DNA of 64,000 nucleotides from Bradyrhizobium sp. B124 (GTDB lineage Bacteria > Pseudomonadota > Alphaproteobacteria > Rhizobiales > Xanthobacteraceae): positions 7,134,001 to 7,198,000 of the forward strand of contig NZ_CP152413.1 of the NCBI RefSeq assembly GCF_038967635.1, given 5' to 3'. Positions 8,389 through 19,237 of this stretch are shown here, piece after piece. Position 1 is the first letter of the stretch. Each line of letters begins with the position of its first letter. The translations under genes and the position numbers were made by a program. The notes under the pieces are model-generated. The model saw only the letters and a program-made list of their open reading frames with translations, did not search any database and had not been told where the DNA came from.

Positions 8389-9442
8389 GTCCAGCCTCTC
8401 CTTTGAGTGAGCCGATCCCGAGCGATCCGTCGGACGGCGGTATTTTTTGTGCAGGGGTCTCGTCAGCCCCGGCGTCATCCAGCGACGGCTCAGCCGGCGC
8501 GGCCGCAGGTGGCTCGCTGGTGACTTCCTCCAGGAAGGTCGCCGACGGAATGAAGAACAGCATGCCGGTCACGGCGCGGCTGAAGTCGAGCAGGCGGTCG
8601 TAATTGCCCGGCGGCTTGCCGACGAACATGTTCTCCAGCATCTGCTCGATCCGGTGCGGGGACTTGGCATAGCCGATGAAATAGGTGCCGAACTCGCCCT
8701 TGCTGATGTTGCCGAACGGCATGTTGTCGCGGACGATATCGAGCTCCTCGCCATTCTCGACGATCGTCGTGAGGGCATTGTGCGCGTAGCTCGGCTTCAC
8801 CGCATCGTCGAGCTCGATGTCGGACAGTTTGGTCCGGCCGATGATCTTTTCCTGCATCTCGACCGGCAGCTCGTTCCACTTCTTCAGATCGTGCAGGTAT
8901 TTCTGCACGATTACATAGCTGCCGCCGGCGAAGGCTAAATCCTCGTCGCCGATGATCGTGGCCTCGGTCGCCGCCTGGTCCTCCGGATTTTCCGTGCCGT
9001 CGACGAAGCCGAGCAGGTCGCGCTCATCGAAATATTTGAATCCGTGCACCTCGTCCGAGGTGGCAACCGCATCGCCGAGCCGTGACATGATCTGTGTCGC
9101 GAGCTCGAAGCACAGGTCCATCGGCACGGCGCGGATGTGAAACAGCAGGTCGCCCGGCGTTGCGACGGCGTGGTGAACGCCGTTGATCTCGCGGAACGGA
9201 TGCAGACCTTGCGGCTTCGGCGCACCGAACAGCCGGTCCCATGCCTCCGAGCCGATGCCCATGACGCAGGACAGCCGGCCCTCGAGATCGCGGAAGCCGA
9301 CCGCGCGCACCAGCGCAGCCAGATCGGCACACAGCGACCGCACCACGGTATCAAATTCCGGATTGGGCTTGATCGTGACCGCAAGGAAGATGGCCGCGCG
9401 CGTCAGCTTCGCAGCGACCGGTTGCGGAACGGCTGATGGCAC
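8381..9442 (-). CDS. DyP-type heme peroxidase with encapsulin targeting peptide
   Basis: This is a dye-decolourising (DyP) peroxidase of 353 residues, which uses H2O2 to oxidise bulky aromatic substrates. The GFVDGTENP motif holds the distal Asp, KPSYAHNALT the proximal heme His, and IVRDNMPFG the distal Arg. After a Pro/Ala/Asp-rich linker the chain ends with SLGIGSLKGE at residues 340-349, a near-perfect encapsulin cargo-loading peptide. I placed the start at GTG 9442, which has AAGGAGAG just upstream; a GTG at 9472 would add ten residues but would bury that site. The gene directly precedes and overlaps the encapsulin gene, the usual DyP-encapsulin order. Confidence 0.95.
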   Translation of the reverse strand: MPSAVPQPVAAKLTRAAIFLAVTIKPNPEFDTVVRSLCADLAALVRAVGFRDLEGRLSCVMGIGSEAWDRLFGAPKPQGLHPFREINGVHHAVATPGDLLFHIRAVPMDLCFELATQIMSRLGDAVATSDEVHGFKYFDERDLLGFVDGTENPEDQAATEATIIGDEDLAFAGGSYVIVQKYLHDLKKWNELPVEMQEKIIGRTKLSDIELDDAVKPSYAHNALTTIVENGEELDIVRDNMPFGNISKGEFGTYFIGYAKSPHRIEQMLENMFVGKPPGNYDRLLDFSRAVTGMLFFIPSATFLEEVTSEPPAAAPAEPSLDDAGADETPAQKIPPSDGSLGIGSLKGEAGHE

Positions 9443-9559
9443 GCATCTCTCCTTAACTAACGGCACTTTCACGCGAAAAAGGTCTCGACTGGACGCCGGA
9501 TCGACGTCCAGACAGGGCAGAGGAGCATGCCATCGGAGCCTTTACAAGAGCCCGGATCG

Positions 9560-9829
9560 CTAGGCTTCCGCGGACGGACCAACCGGCTTGCCGGACTTCT
9601 CCTCCTCAAGGGTCACGGCAATGGCGGCGTTGGCGGAGAGCCGGACCTTGGAGCCTTCGACACCGGCGACGAAGCCGAGCTCGATATAGTGGTGATGGCC
9701 TTTGTGGAAGCCGTCGCTCTCGCTCTTCTTGAGCTTGATGCGGTTGCCTTCCACGTGATCGACGGTGCCGACATGCACGCCATCGGCGCCGATGACCTCC
9801 ATGTTGTCCTTGATGTTCTGCTGCGTCAT
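9560..9829 (-). CDS. DUF2171-type small protein (PRC-barrel-like)
   Basis: The 89-residue protein has a beta-rich domain with VIGADGVHVGTVDHVEGNRIKLKK and a His cluster (GHHHYIELGFV), which fits DUF2171, a PRC-barrel-like family of unknown function common in rhizobia and often stress-linked. ATG 9829 is preceded by GGGAGAG; the longer open frame upstream lacks support. It lies between clpB and the DyP gene on the same strand, 117 bp from the latter and 102 bp after clpB, so it may be read in either transcript. No signal peptide or membrane segment is visible. Confidence 0.72.
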   Translation of the reverse strand: MTQQNIKDNMEVIGADGVHVGTVDHVEGNRIKLKKSESDGFHKGHHHYIELGFVAGVEGSKVRLSANAAIAVTLEEEKSGKPVGPSAEA

Positions 9830-9931
9830 GGCGCTCTCCCTGGTTGCAGGTCGGCTTGTATATTCAGCTTGCATATGATGCGCCCGGACGACGCGGCGAT
9901 GACGGCGCGCCGTTGGCAATCCGGGCTTCTC

Positions 9932-12544
<2,613 letters not shown>

Positions 12545-13199
12545 CGTGGCACCTCAAGGCAGCACAGGCTCGTCGAGATCCAATATGCCACGCATTGCCG
12601 CCGGCGACAGATGGCGGAACGATGACATCCATCATGCGACAGGCGTCCAATCGTGCCTGGCGGAGAACCGCGGGCCTGACGCCACCGCTGCTCGCATCGT
12701 GTGGTCGTTTCAGGGGAGTGTCAATCGCGGAGCGCGGCCGCCGGCATACCGCTTTTGAGGTGTTGCGACTGCCAGTGTTGGCTTCTGGCACTCATCCGGA
12801 GGCACTGCTACGGACGCGCCGACAAACCGGGGTCCGGCATCACGCCGACGGCGGCTCGGCTGATCGTGATGCTTGCGGAATGAGCGGCCCGACGAGCCCG
12901 GATGGTTGCAATCATGCGAGAGCCGAAGTCATGTTCGCGATTTCAGTAACTGTGATCTCGCACCTCGCGGAATGCACGCGATGATGCAGACGTGCGTCGC
13001 GCTGTTCCACTGAATCGCGCGATGATGAGTCACTGCACACTCTGAACCGTCGATGAATGGCTGCGTGATGCGTTTGGCGCTGTTTCAGGTTGATGTAAGG
13101 TCAAGGCGCTAGCGATGAAAGTGTGTCGGTGCGTTGCCGATGCACGGAACTTTTGTTCCGGTTCTCACGTTGAACGTGCTCATCGAAGAGGCTCCCCCA
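12545..13199. other. 655-bp stretch without a convincing gene
   Basis: This divergent region separates clpB from the YXWGXW-protein gene and must hold both promoters. The open frames within it (for example 12595-12984 plus and 12417-12791 minus) have composition and amino-acid content of random frames and no good ribosome sites. I see no repeat, tRNA or clear promoter consensus. It is long for this otherwise compact region, so a small RNA or decayed gene is possible but not supported. Confidence 0.4.
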
Positions 13200-14603
13200 A
13201 TGATCACTCGTCTTCTTTCGACCGCGTCGTGCGCTGCGATTGCCACGGCGCTGTTCACTGCGACCGCCGTGCCGGCAATCGCGCAGGATGCGGCATGCGC
13301 GCCGGTCGCTGCCGTCGAGACCGCGCCGCCGCCGTTGCCGACCTACGATCAGCCGCCGGTGCCGGGGCCCGGTTACATGTGGTCGCCGGGCAATTGGTCG
13401 TGGGACGAGGATCGCGGCGATTATTACTGGGTGCCGGGCACCTGGGTGCAGCCGCCGCGGGTCGGCTTGCTGTGGACTCCCGGTTATTGGGGCGCATTCG
13501 GCGGCGGCTTCATTTTCCATCAGGGCTACTGGGGCGATCGCGTCGGCTTCTACGGCGGCATCAATTACGGCTTCGGCTACGGCGGTTCAGGCTATGAAGG
13601 CGGCCGCTGGGATCACGGCAACTTCTTCTACAATCGCTCCGTGAACAATCTGCAGGGCGCGCGTATCACCAACGTCTACGAGAAGAACGTCACGATCAAC
13701 CAGACCACCATCAACAACGTCAGCTACAATGGCGGCCGCGGCGGCATCGAGGTGCGGCCGACTCCGGCCGAACGTGCGGTCGCCAAGGAACAGCATTTCG
13801 CGGCGACGCCGTTGCAACGCAAGCAGGTCGAGACCGCAAGCCAGGATCCGAGCCTGTTCAAGCGGACCAACAACGGCGTTCCCGCGGTCGCCGCAACGGC
13901 GCGGCCCGGCGAGTTGAAGGGACCGGGCGTGGTCCGCGCGCGGCCGGCCGGTGAGGTGGTGCCTGCCAACGCTGCACGGCCGGCAGCCGGGGAGCCGGCG
14001 CGGCCAGGCGCCGCAACCGCACCGGCTGACTCCCATGCGCTCCCCGTGCCGGGCAAGGAGCTTCCGGCGGCGCATCCGTCCGCTCAGGAGACCAAGCCTG
14101 CGGCCGAGGAGAAGCGCGCAACTCCCGAGACGAAGGTTGAGCCGCATCCCGCTGCACCGGCGCCTGCCGAATCCCATGCGCTTCCGGTCCCCGAGAAGGG
14201 GATTGCGGCGCATCCGCCCGCCGAGGTGAGCAGGCCTGCGGTCGAGGAAAAGCGCGCAGCGCCTGCCGCCGAGCCGAAGGTTGAGCCGCGGCCTGCAACG
14301 GAAGCGGCGCGTCCTGCCGCACCGGAGAGGCGGCCTGAAGAGGTGCGCAAGGAGGAGCCGCGGCCCGAGCCTGCCGCGAAGCCGGTCGCGCGGCCGGAGC
14401 AGGTAGCAAGGCCTGAAGCACGACCGGAGCCTGCGGCAAGGCCGGAAGCGCGGCCGGAGACCATGGCACGCCCTGAGGCGCATCCGCAGCCGGCGGCACG
14501 GCCGGAGCCGCACGTTCAGGCCGCGCCGCACGTTCAGGCGCCGCCGCATGCTGCGCCGGCCGCAGGTCACCCCGCAGAGGAGAAGCGCCAGGAGCAACGC
14601 TGA
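13200..14603 (+). CDS. Exported YXWGXW-type repeat protein with Pro/Ala/Glu-rich tail
   Basis: This 467-residue protein starts with a signal peptide (MITRLLSTASCAAIATALF, cleaved near AIAQ). Residues 45-140 hold aromatic repeats built on GYMWSPGNWSW, YYWVPGTWV, LLWTPGYWG and FIFHQGYWGD, the YXWGXW pattern of small envelope proteins. From about residue 215 on the chain is low complexity, with repeated ARPE, PAAERP and SHALPVP units, so it is probably extended and disordered. The ATG at 13200 begins the signal peptide, and the upstream extension is discarded. It is likely periplasmic or cell-wall bound; the function is unknown. A strong terminator follows it. Confidence 0.75.
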   Translation: MITRLLSTASCAAIATALFTATAVPAIAQDAACAPVAAVETAPPPLPTYDQPPVPGPGYMWSPGNWSWDEDRGDYYWVPGTWVQPPRVGLLWTPGYWGAFGGGFIFHQGYWGDRVGFYGGINYGFGYGGSGYEGGRWDHGNFFYNRSVNNLQGARITNVYEKNVTINQTTINNVSYNGGRGGIEVRPTPAERAVAKEQHFAATPLQRKQVETASQDPSLFKRTNNGVPAVAATARPGELKGPGVVRARPAGEVVPANAARPAAGEPARPGAATAPADSHALPVPGKELPAAHPSAQETKPAAEEKRATPETKVEPHPAAPAPAESHALPVPEKGIAAHPPAEVSRPAVEEKRAAPAAEPKVEPRPATEAARPAAPERRPEEVRKEEPRPEPAAKPVARPEQVARPEARPEPAARPEARPETMARPEAHPQPAARPEPHVQAAPHVQAPPHAAPAAGHPAEEKRQEQR

Positions 14604-14611
14604 GGTAAGAT

Positions 14612-14643
14612 CGCGCTCCGCCGGCTCGTTCCGGCGGAGCGCG
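14612..14643 (+). terminator. 13-bp stem intrinsic-type hairpin
   Basis: A perfect 13-bp stem (CGCGCTCCGCCGG at 14612-14624 against 14631-14643) with a six-base loop stands nine bases after the stop of the YXWGXW gene. A pyrimidine-rich stretch follows rather than a pure T run. It most likely ends that transcript and isolates it from the small gene and cbpA behind. Confidence 0.7.
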
Positions 14644-14689
14644 CACTCTCTTCTGCCCGCGCGCAGGCGATCATCACTGGAGGTCGGTC

Positions 14690-14872
14690 ATGGCACAGAG
14701 TCACGGTGGCAGCGGACAGCTTGACGACGGCAAGCCACGCCTGAGCGAGGACGATATGCAGCGAGCCCTGCTTGGCCCGCGGGGTGTGCCGGGCAAGCCG
14801 GATCCCGCCAGGATGACGCCGCAGCAGAAAAAGAACATGCCGAACTATCTCGATCCCGGACATACCTCGTAG
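14690..14872 (+). CDS. Small hypothetical protein, 60 aa
   Basis: A 60-residue polar, Gly/Pro-rich protein (MAQSHGGSGQLDDGKPRL...) begins at an ATG with GGAGG eight bases upstream, which makes it a believable gene. There is no signal peptide, no membrane segment and no cysteine. The second half (KPDPARMTPQQKKNMPNYL) looks disordered. It lies between the terminator of the YXWGXW gene and cbpA, so it may be the first gene of the cbpA-cbpM transcript. I do not recognise a family. Confidence 0.55.
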   Translation: MAQSHGGSGQLDDGKPRLSEDDMQRALLGPRGVPGKPDPARMTPQQKKNMPNYLDPGHTS

Positions 14873-14995
14873 CGGGCCGCGATCTGAGCGCATGCTGCGT
14901 CGCCCATTGCCGGGCGATGTGCGAGCGCACTTGCAAATCGGCTGCTTTTGCGCCCTCATGATTGCAGGTGCACTCACGGTGTTGCGGAGCAGGTT

Positions 14996-15898
14996 GTGAG
15001 AAATCCGTACGAGGTTCTTGGCGTTGCCCCGACGGCGTCCTCGGCCGATATCCAGAAGGCCTATCGAAAGCTGGCGAAGAAGCTGCATCCGGATCTCAAT
15101 CCGGGTGACAAGGCGGCTGAAGAAAAATTCAAGGAAGTAGCTGCGGCGAACGATCTGCTCTCAGATGCCGACAAGCGCAAGCGCTTCGACGCCGGCGAGA
15201 TCGACGCTGATGGCACCGAGCGGCCGCAGCATCGCTACTACCGGGATTTCGCCACCGCGGATGGGGGGCATTCCTACGCCGACAGTTCCGGTTACGCCGA
15301 TTACATGGACCAGGACGACGCGTTCGCCGAGCTGCTACGCCGCACCGAGCAGGCGCGTGCCAACCGGCGCGGCCGCGACCTGCACTACAGCCTTGTGATC
15401 GATTTCGCAGAATCGATCGCCGGCGCGAGCAAGCGCCTGGCGCTTCCCGATGGCGGCACGCTCGATGTGACGATCCCACCGGGACTGATCGACGGTCAGG
15501 TCATTCGTCTGCGCGGCAAGGGCATGCCCGGCACCGGCAAGGGCGGCCCCGGCGACGCGCTGATCGAAGTGGAGATCAGGCCCGATCCGCGCTTCACCCG
15601 CGAGGGCGATGACATTTCGCTGGAATTGCCGATCTCGCTGTCAGAGGCGGTGCTCGGCGGCAAGGTCAACGTTCCGACGCCGACCGGCGCCGTGACTATG
15701 ACGGTTCCGAAAGGCTCGAACACCGGCACGACGCTGCGGTTGCGCGGAAAGGGCGCGCCCCGGGCCGGCGGTGGTCATGGCGATGAGTTCGTCAAACTCA
15801 AGGTGGTCCTGCCCAAGGGACCCGATCCCGCGCTCGAGGCGTTCGTGTCGAACTGGGATCGCAAGGGATTCAATCCACGCGATGATGGTGCATCATGA
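14996..15898 (+). CDS. cbpA: CbpA-type DnaJ co-chaperone
   Basis: This 300-residue J-protein has an N-terminal J domain with HPD in [18 protein letters not shown], a short Gly/Tyr/Asp linker (residues 75-120), no zinc finger, and a DnaJ C-terminal two-barrel substrate-binding region (about 130-290). That is the layout of CbpA rather than DnaJ. It stimulates DnaK on client proteins and in some species binds curved DNA. I chose GTG 14996 because it starts right at the J domain ([10 protein letters not shown]) with GGAG nine bases upstream. Its stop overlaps the ATG of cbpM, the usual arrangement. Confidence 0.92.
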   Translation: MRNPYEVLGVAPTASSADIQKAYRKLAKKLHPDLNPGDKAAEEKFKEVAAANDLLSDADKRKRFDAGEIDADGTERPQHRYYRDFATADGGHSYADSSGYADYMDQDDAFAELLRRTEQARANRRGRDLHYSLVIDFAESIAGASKRLALPDGGTLDVTIPPGLIDGQVIRLRGKGMPGTGKGGPGDALIEVEIRPDPRFTREGDDISLELPISLSEAVLGGKVNVPTPTGAVTMTVPKGSNTGTTLRLRGKGAPRAGGGHGDEFVKLKVVLPKGPDPALEAFVSNWDRKGFNPRDDGAS

Positions 15899-16170
15899 AC
15901 AAGCAGCAGTTCCTGATCGATGCGGGTCTGGAGGTGCAGACCCTGGAGTTCTGGATCGAGCAGCAATGGCTCGTTCCGGACGAGACGACGCACGAGATCA
16001 GCTTTTCCGACACCGACCTGGCGCGCGCGCATCTGATCCGGGATCTGAAAGGTGATTTCGGCGTCAACGACGAGGGGATCGACGTCATCCTCCATCTGGT
16101 CGACCAACTGCACGGCCTGCGCCGGGCGTTCGAAGAGTTGCACAAGGATATCGCGTCATCGCCGCGCTAG
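15895..16170 (+). CDS. cbpM: CbpM-type chaperone modulator
   Basis: This 91-residue protein looks like a MerR-like Cbp[18 protein letters not shown] near residue 13 is the conserved helix-turn region, and the C-terminal coiled part has [17 protein letters not shown]. CbpM binds the J domain of CbpA and blocks its action on DnaK. The ATGA overlap with cbpA supports the pairing and near-equal synthesis. Residue identities I recall from E. coli CbpM are only loosely kept, so the call leans partly on position. Confidence 0.85.
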   Translation: MNKQQFLIDAGLEVQTLEFWIEQQWLVPDETTHEISFSDTDLARAHLIRDLKGDFGVNDEGIDVILHLVDQLHGLRRAFEELHKDIASSPR

Positions 16171-16210
16171 CCGCCTCGCTTACGGCGAACCTCGGTCCCG
16201 GGAGACCATC

Positions 16211-16435
16211 ATGACGGACAAGCCGACGCCGCTGGCTCATGGCGAGATCGACGTTCTGATTTTGCAGGCGCTGGTGCGTAAGCTGATCGCAAAGGGCGTG
16301 CTGACGCCGGACGACGTCCGCGCGATGTTGTTCGAGGCCGCGAAAAATCTCGACCTTGTCGGCAGCGAGCTGACGACGGAAGCCGCCAACATCATCGTGC
16401 AGGAAGATCTGGCGCCGGCATTCCTCGGCGGTTGA
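16211..16435 (+). CDS. Small hypothetical protein, 74 aa
   Basis: A 74-residue, helical, acidic protein starts at ATG 16211 with GGGAG seven bases upstream. It contains DVLILQALVRKLIAKGVLTPDDVRAMLFEAAKNL, a pattern of two amphipathic helices joined by a TPDD turn. It follows cbpM by 40 bp on the same strand and probably belongs to the same transcript. No family is recognised. Its size and helix content would suit a protein-binding adaptor, but this is only a guess. Confidence 0.6.
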   Translation: MTDKPTPLAHGEIDVLILQALVRKLIAKGVLTPDDVRAMLFEAAKNLDLVGSELTTEAANIIVQEDLAPAFLGG

Positions 16436-16440
16436 TTTCG

Positions 16441-16674
16441 TCAGGTCTGGCCGCTGCGGTTGGAGACCAGCCGGATTTGCGTGATCTGGTCGGCATTGCC
16501 GGCAAGATAGGCCTGCGCGTCGCGCACGAGACGCTCGATCGCCGCGGCGTCATAGCTCGGATGACGGGTGTTCAGATGCAAATCGGTCTCGATCTGCATC
16601 ACATTGGTGGTGGCCTCGGCGCCGAGCTCGATCGAGAACGACACCAGCGAAACGTGCGGGCTCTTGAACGCCAT
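16441..16674 (-). CDS. Small hypothetical protein, 77 aa
   Basis: A 77-residue protein starts at ATG 16674 with AAGGAGA six bases upstream. Residues 1-35 look like alternating beta strands (VSLVSFSIELGAEATTNVMQIETDLHL), and the rest is helical. There is no signal peptide or cysteine. It converges with the 74-residue gene, with only five bases between the stops, and sits 39 bp behind the antiporter gene on the same strand. The family is unknown. Confidence 0.55.
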   Translation of the reverse strand: MAFKSPHVSLVSFSIELGAEATTNVMQIETDLHLNTRHPSYDAAAIERLVRDAQAYLAGNADQITQIRLVSNRSGQT

Positions 16675-16713
16675 GTCTTGATCTCCTTTCGTCGCGCAGC
16701 GGGCGCCGTTACC

Positions 16714-18447
16714 TTAGGCTGCGGAATCTTCCCTTGCGCTCGCAGCATTTTGCGTAACCGCACCAGAGTGTTTGCGGTCGAGCTCCTCGATCATGCCGCG
16801 GGCAATCTCGCGCTCGCCCATGATCACGATGTCGGCCCCGAGGCCCTTCAGATGATCGACCTCGGCGTCGGAATGCGCCCGCGCGATGATCTGGATGGCG
16901 GCATTCGCCGCGCGCGCCTGCTCGACGATCTGTCCGGCCTCGAACGCCTCGGGAATGGCGATCACCAGCGATCGGGCGCCGGCCGGATTGGTTGCGCGCA
17001 GCACGCTGGCGCGCGCGGCGTTGCCCATCAGGGCTTGGATGCCGCGCTGCCTGAGCTTTGCGACCATGTCGTCGGATGCCTCGACCGCGAGGAACGGCGC
17101 GTTGCGCTGATGCAGCGCATCGCCAACGATGCTGCCGACCCGGCCGTAGCCGACCAGGATGGTGTGATCCTGCAAGTCGGTGATCGGGATCGGTTCAGCG
17201 GTTGCAACGGTTGGCGAGGAAGCCTGCGGCTTCTCGAGCCGCGAGGTCAGCCAGTCGACCACCGCGAACACCAGCGGGTTGAGCATGATCGAGAAGATCG
17301 CGCCGGCCAGGATCAGGTCGCGGCCGGCCTTCGGCAGCAGATTGAGCGCAACGCCGAGCTCGGCCAGGATGAAGGAGAATTCGCCGATCTGGGCAAGGCT
17401 CGCCGAGATCATCAGGGCGGTCGCCATCGGGTGACGGAACAGCAGAACGATCACGAGCGCGGCGAGCGACTTGCCGACCACGATCACGAACAATGTCGCG
17501 AGAAACGGCCAGGGTTCGCGCACCACGCTGAGCGGATCGAACAGCATGCCGACCGAGACGAAGAACAGCACCGCGAATGCGTCGCGCAGCGGCAGGGTCT
17601 CCTGGGCGGCGCGCTGGCTCAGCGGCGATTCCCGCAGCATCATCCCGGCAAAAAAGGCGCCGAGCGCGAGCGACACCCCGAACAGCTTGGTCGCGCCGAA
17701 CGCGATGCAGAGCGCGATCGCAAGCACGGCCAGCCGGAACAGCTCGCGCGAACCGGTATGCGCGATGTAGTGCAGGGCCCATGGGATCAGCCGGCGTCCG
17801 ACCACCAGCATCAGCGCGATGAACACGGCGATCTTGACCAGCGTCAGCACCAGCACGCCGGTCAGCCCAAGCCCGAAGCGGGTGGCGAGCGGGTCGGAGG
17901 TGAGGGCCGCGCCGTCGCCGCCCTGGAAGCTCGCGACCGCCGGGAACAGCACCAGCGCGAGCACCATGGCGAGGTCCTCGACGATCAGCCAGCCGACCGC
18001 GATCTTGCCGCGTTCGGTGTCCATCAGGCGGCGCTCCTGCAATGCGCGCAACAGCACGACGGTACTTGCGACCGACAGCGCGAGCCCGAACACCAGCCCG
18101 GCACCGACGGTCCAGCCCATCACCAGCGCGAGGCCGAGGCCCAAGAGTGTGGCGACCGCAATCTGCGCAATGGCGCCGGGCACCGCGATCGCGCGCACCG
18201 ACAGCAGGTCGTTCAGCGAGAAATGCAGGCCGACGCCGAACATCAGGAGAATGATACCGAGCTCCGCGAGCTCGGTTGCCAGCGCCTGATCGGCGACGAA
18301 GCCGGGCGTGAACGGACCGACGGCGACACCCGCGAGCAGATAACCGACCAGTGGCGGAACCCGAAAGCGCTGGGCGATGGTTCCGAAGACGAAGGCGAGT
18401 CCGAGGCCCGCGACGATGGTCGCGATCAGAGGTGTGTCATGCGGCAT
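16714..18447 (-). CDS. CPA2 cation:proton antiporter with RCK domain (YbaL/KefB-like)
   Basis: The product of 577 residues has an N-terminal Na+/H+ exchanger region (about residues 1-385, a dozen hydrophobic segments with LVGYLLAGVAVGPFTPG and LGAFFAGMMLRESPLS) and a C-terminal RCK_N nucleotide-binding domain (VGYGRVGSIVGDAL near 415). This is the YbaL/KefB/KefC architecture: an inner-membrane K+ or Na+/H+ antiporter gated by NAD(H) or a similar ligand. No RCK_C domain is obvious. ATG 18447 begins the first helix region; the upstream open frame adds 19 unlikely residues. It is divergent from the HAD/SorC genes. Confidence 0.9.
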   Translation of the reverse strand: MPHDTPLIATIVAGLGLAFVFGTIAQRFRVPPLVGYLLAGVAVGPFTPGFVADQALATELAELGIILLMFGVGLHFSLNDLLSVRAIAVPGAIAQIAVATLLGLGLALVMGWTVGAGLVFGLALSVASTVVLLRALQERRLMDTERGKIAVGWLIVEDLAMVLALVLFPAVASFQGGDGAALTSDPLATRFGLGLTGVLVLTLVKIAVFIALMLVVGRRLIPWALHYIAHTGSRELFRLAVLAIALCIAFGATKLFGVSLALGAFFAGMMLRESPLSQRAAQETLPLRDAFAVLFFVSVGMLFDPLSVVREPWPFLATLFVIVVGKSLAALVIVLLFRHPMATALMISASLAQIGEFSFILAELGVALNLLPKAGRDLILAGAIFSIMLNPLVFAVVDWLTSRLEKPQASSPTVATAEPIPITDLQDHTILVGYGRVGSIVGDALHQRNAPFLAVEASDDMVAKLRQRGIQALMGNAARASVLRATNPAGARSLVIAIPEAFEAGQIVEQARAANAAIQIIARAHSDAEVDHLKGLGADIVIMGEREIARGMIEELDRKHSGAVTQNAASAREDSAA

Positions 18448-18525
18448 TTCGCCTTGTCGCACAGCATGGTTGACGGTGCACCGCGACCATTTGAGGCGCG
18501 GCATTCCGCGCGCGGAATGGTGATC

Positions 18526-18549
18526 TATTGCTCATGGCGTGAGCATATG
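18526..18549. promoter_or_regulatory. Candidate SorC operator before HAD/SorC genes
   Basis: TGAGCATATG at 18540-18549 is the exact reverse complement of CATATGCTCA, the core of the direct repeats in front of the polyol transporter operon (20537-20567). Together with ATTGCTCA at 18527-18534 it forms an inverted repeat, GCTCA-TGGCG-TGAGC, 13 bases before the ATG of the HAD gene. Autoregulation by the SorC protein encoded two genes on is a natural reading. The sharing of the motif is seen; binding is inferred. Confidence 0.5.
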
Positions 18550-18562
18550 ATCTCATGCCGAG

Positions 18563-19228
18563 ATGGATCCGCGGCTGCCCAAGACCGATCTGGTCATCTT
18601 CGACTGCGACGGCGTGCTCGTCGACAGCGAGGAGTTGAGCTGCCGCTGCCTCGCCGGGGCGATGGCGAAGGCCGGCATCGAGATGAGCACCGAGCGGGCG
18701 CTCGAACTCTTCCTCGGGCGCAGCACCACGGCCCTGATCGATTATTGCCGGGGCGTGGGCAAGCCGTTGCCTGCGACCTTCCTAGCCGAATTGGCGCACC
18801 AGGTGCGCGAGACCTTCCGCTCGCGGCTCAAGCCGATTGCGGGCATCGCCGCCGTGCTCGCGGAATTGCACCTGCCGTATTGCGTCGCCTCATCGAGCGA
18901 TCTTGACCGCGTGAGGTTCTCGCTGGAGCTGACCGGTCTTGCGGCGAGCTTCGGACAGCGGCTCTACACCGCGCAGATGGTCGAGCGTGGCAAGCCGGCG
19001 CCGGATCTATTCCTGTTTGCCGCCGGCAAAATGGGAGCCGAGCCGCGCCGCACGCTTGTCATCGAGGACAGCGTCAGCGGGGTGACGGCGGCAAAGGCCG
19101 CTGGCATGAAAGTGTGGGGATTTGTCGGCGGCGCCCACTATCGGTTGACGGACGGCAGTGCTCTGCTGAAGCAGGCCGGGGCGGATCGAATCTTCGCCGC
19201 GATGACCGATTTCTGGAACGAAGGCTGA
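18563..19228 (+). CDS. HAD-superfamily phosphatase (beta-phosphoglucomutase-like)
   Basis: This 221-residue HAD hydrolase of the beta-PGM/DOG-phosphatase type has motif I FDCDGVLVDSEE at residues 13-24 (nucleophile and general acid Asp), a helical C1 cap at about 25-95, motif II Ser in ASSSD, motif III Lys in GKPAPDLF, and motif IV IEDSVSGVTAAKAAGM. It would dephosphorylate a sugar or polyol phosphate in the cytosol. It is the first gene before the SorC regulator and the polyol importer, as in rhizobial sorbitol/mannitol loci, so a role in clearing a toxic phosphorylated intermediate is plausible. Confidence 0.85.
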   Translation: MDPRLPKTDLVIFDCDGVLVDSEELSCRCLAGAMAKAGIEMSTERALELFLGRSTTALIDYCRGVGKPLPATFLAELAHQVRETFRSRLKPIAGIAAVLAELHLPYCVASSSDLDRVRFSLELTGLAASFGQRLYTAQMVERGKPAPDLFLFAAGKMGAEPRRTLVIEDSVSGVTAAKAAGMKVWGFVGGAHYRLTDGSALLKQAGADRIFAAMTDFWNEG

Positions 19229-19237
19229 CGTACGATC

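Noticed and set aside
12595..12984. Possible 129-residue gene upstream of the YXWGXW gene
   Set aside because: Its composition is that of a random frame, it has no ribosome site, and it shows no domain.
16432..18906. Very long plus-strand open frame of 824 codons
   Set aside because: It is antisense to the CPA2 antiporter gene and reads as Arg/Gln/His-rich nonsense, a normal shadow in GC-rich DNA.
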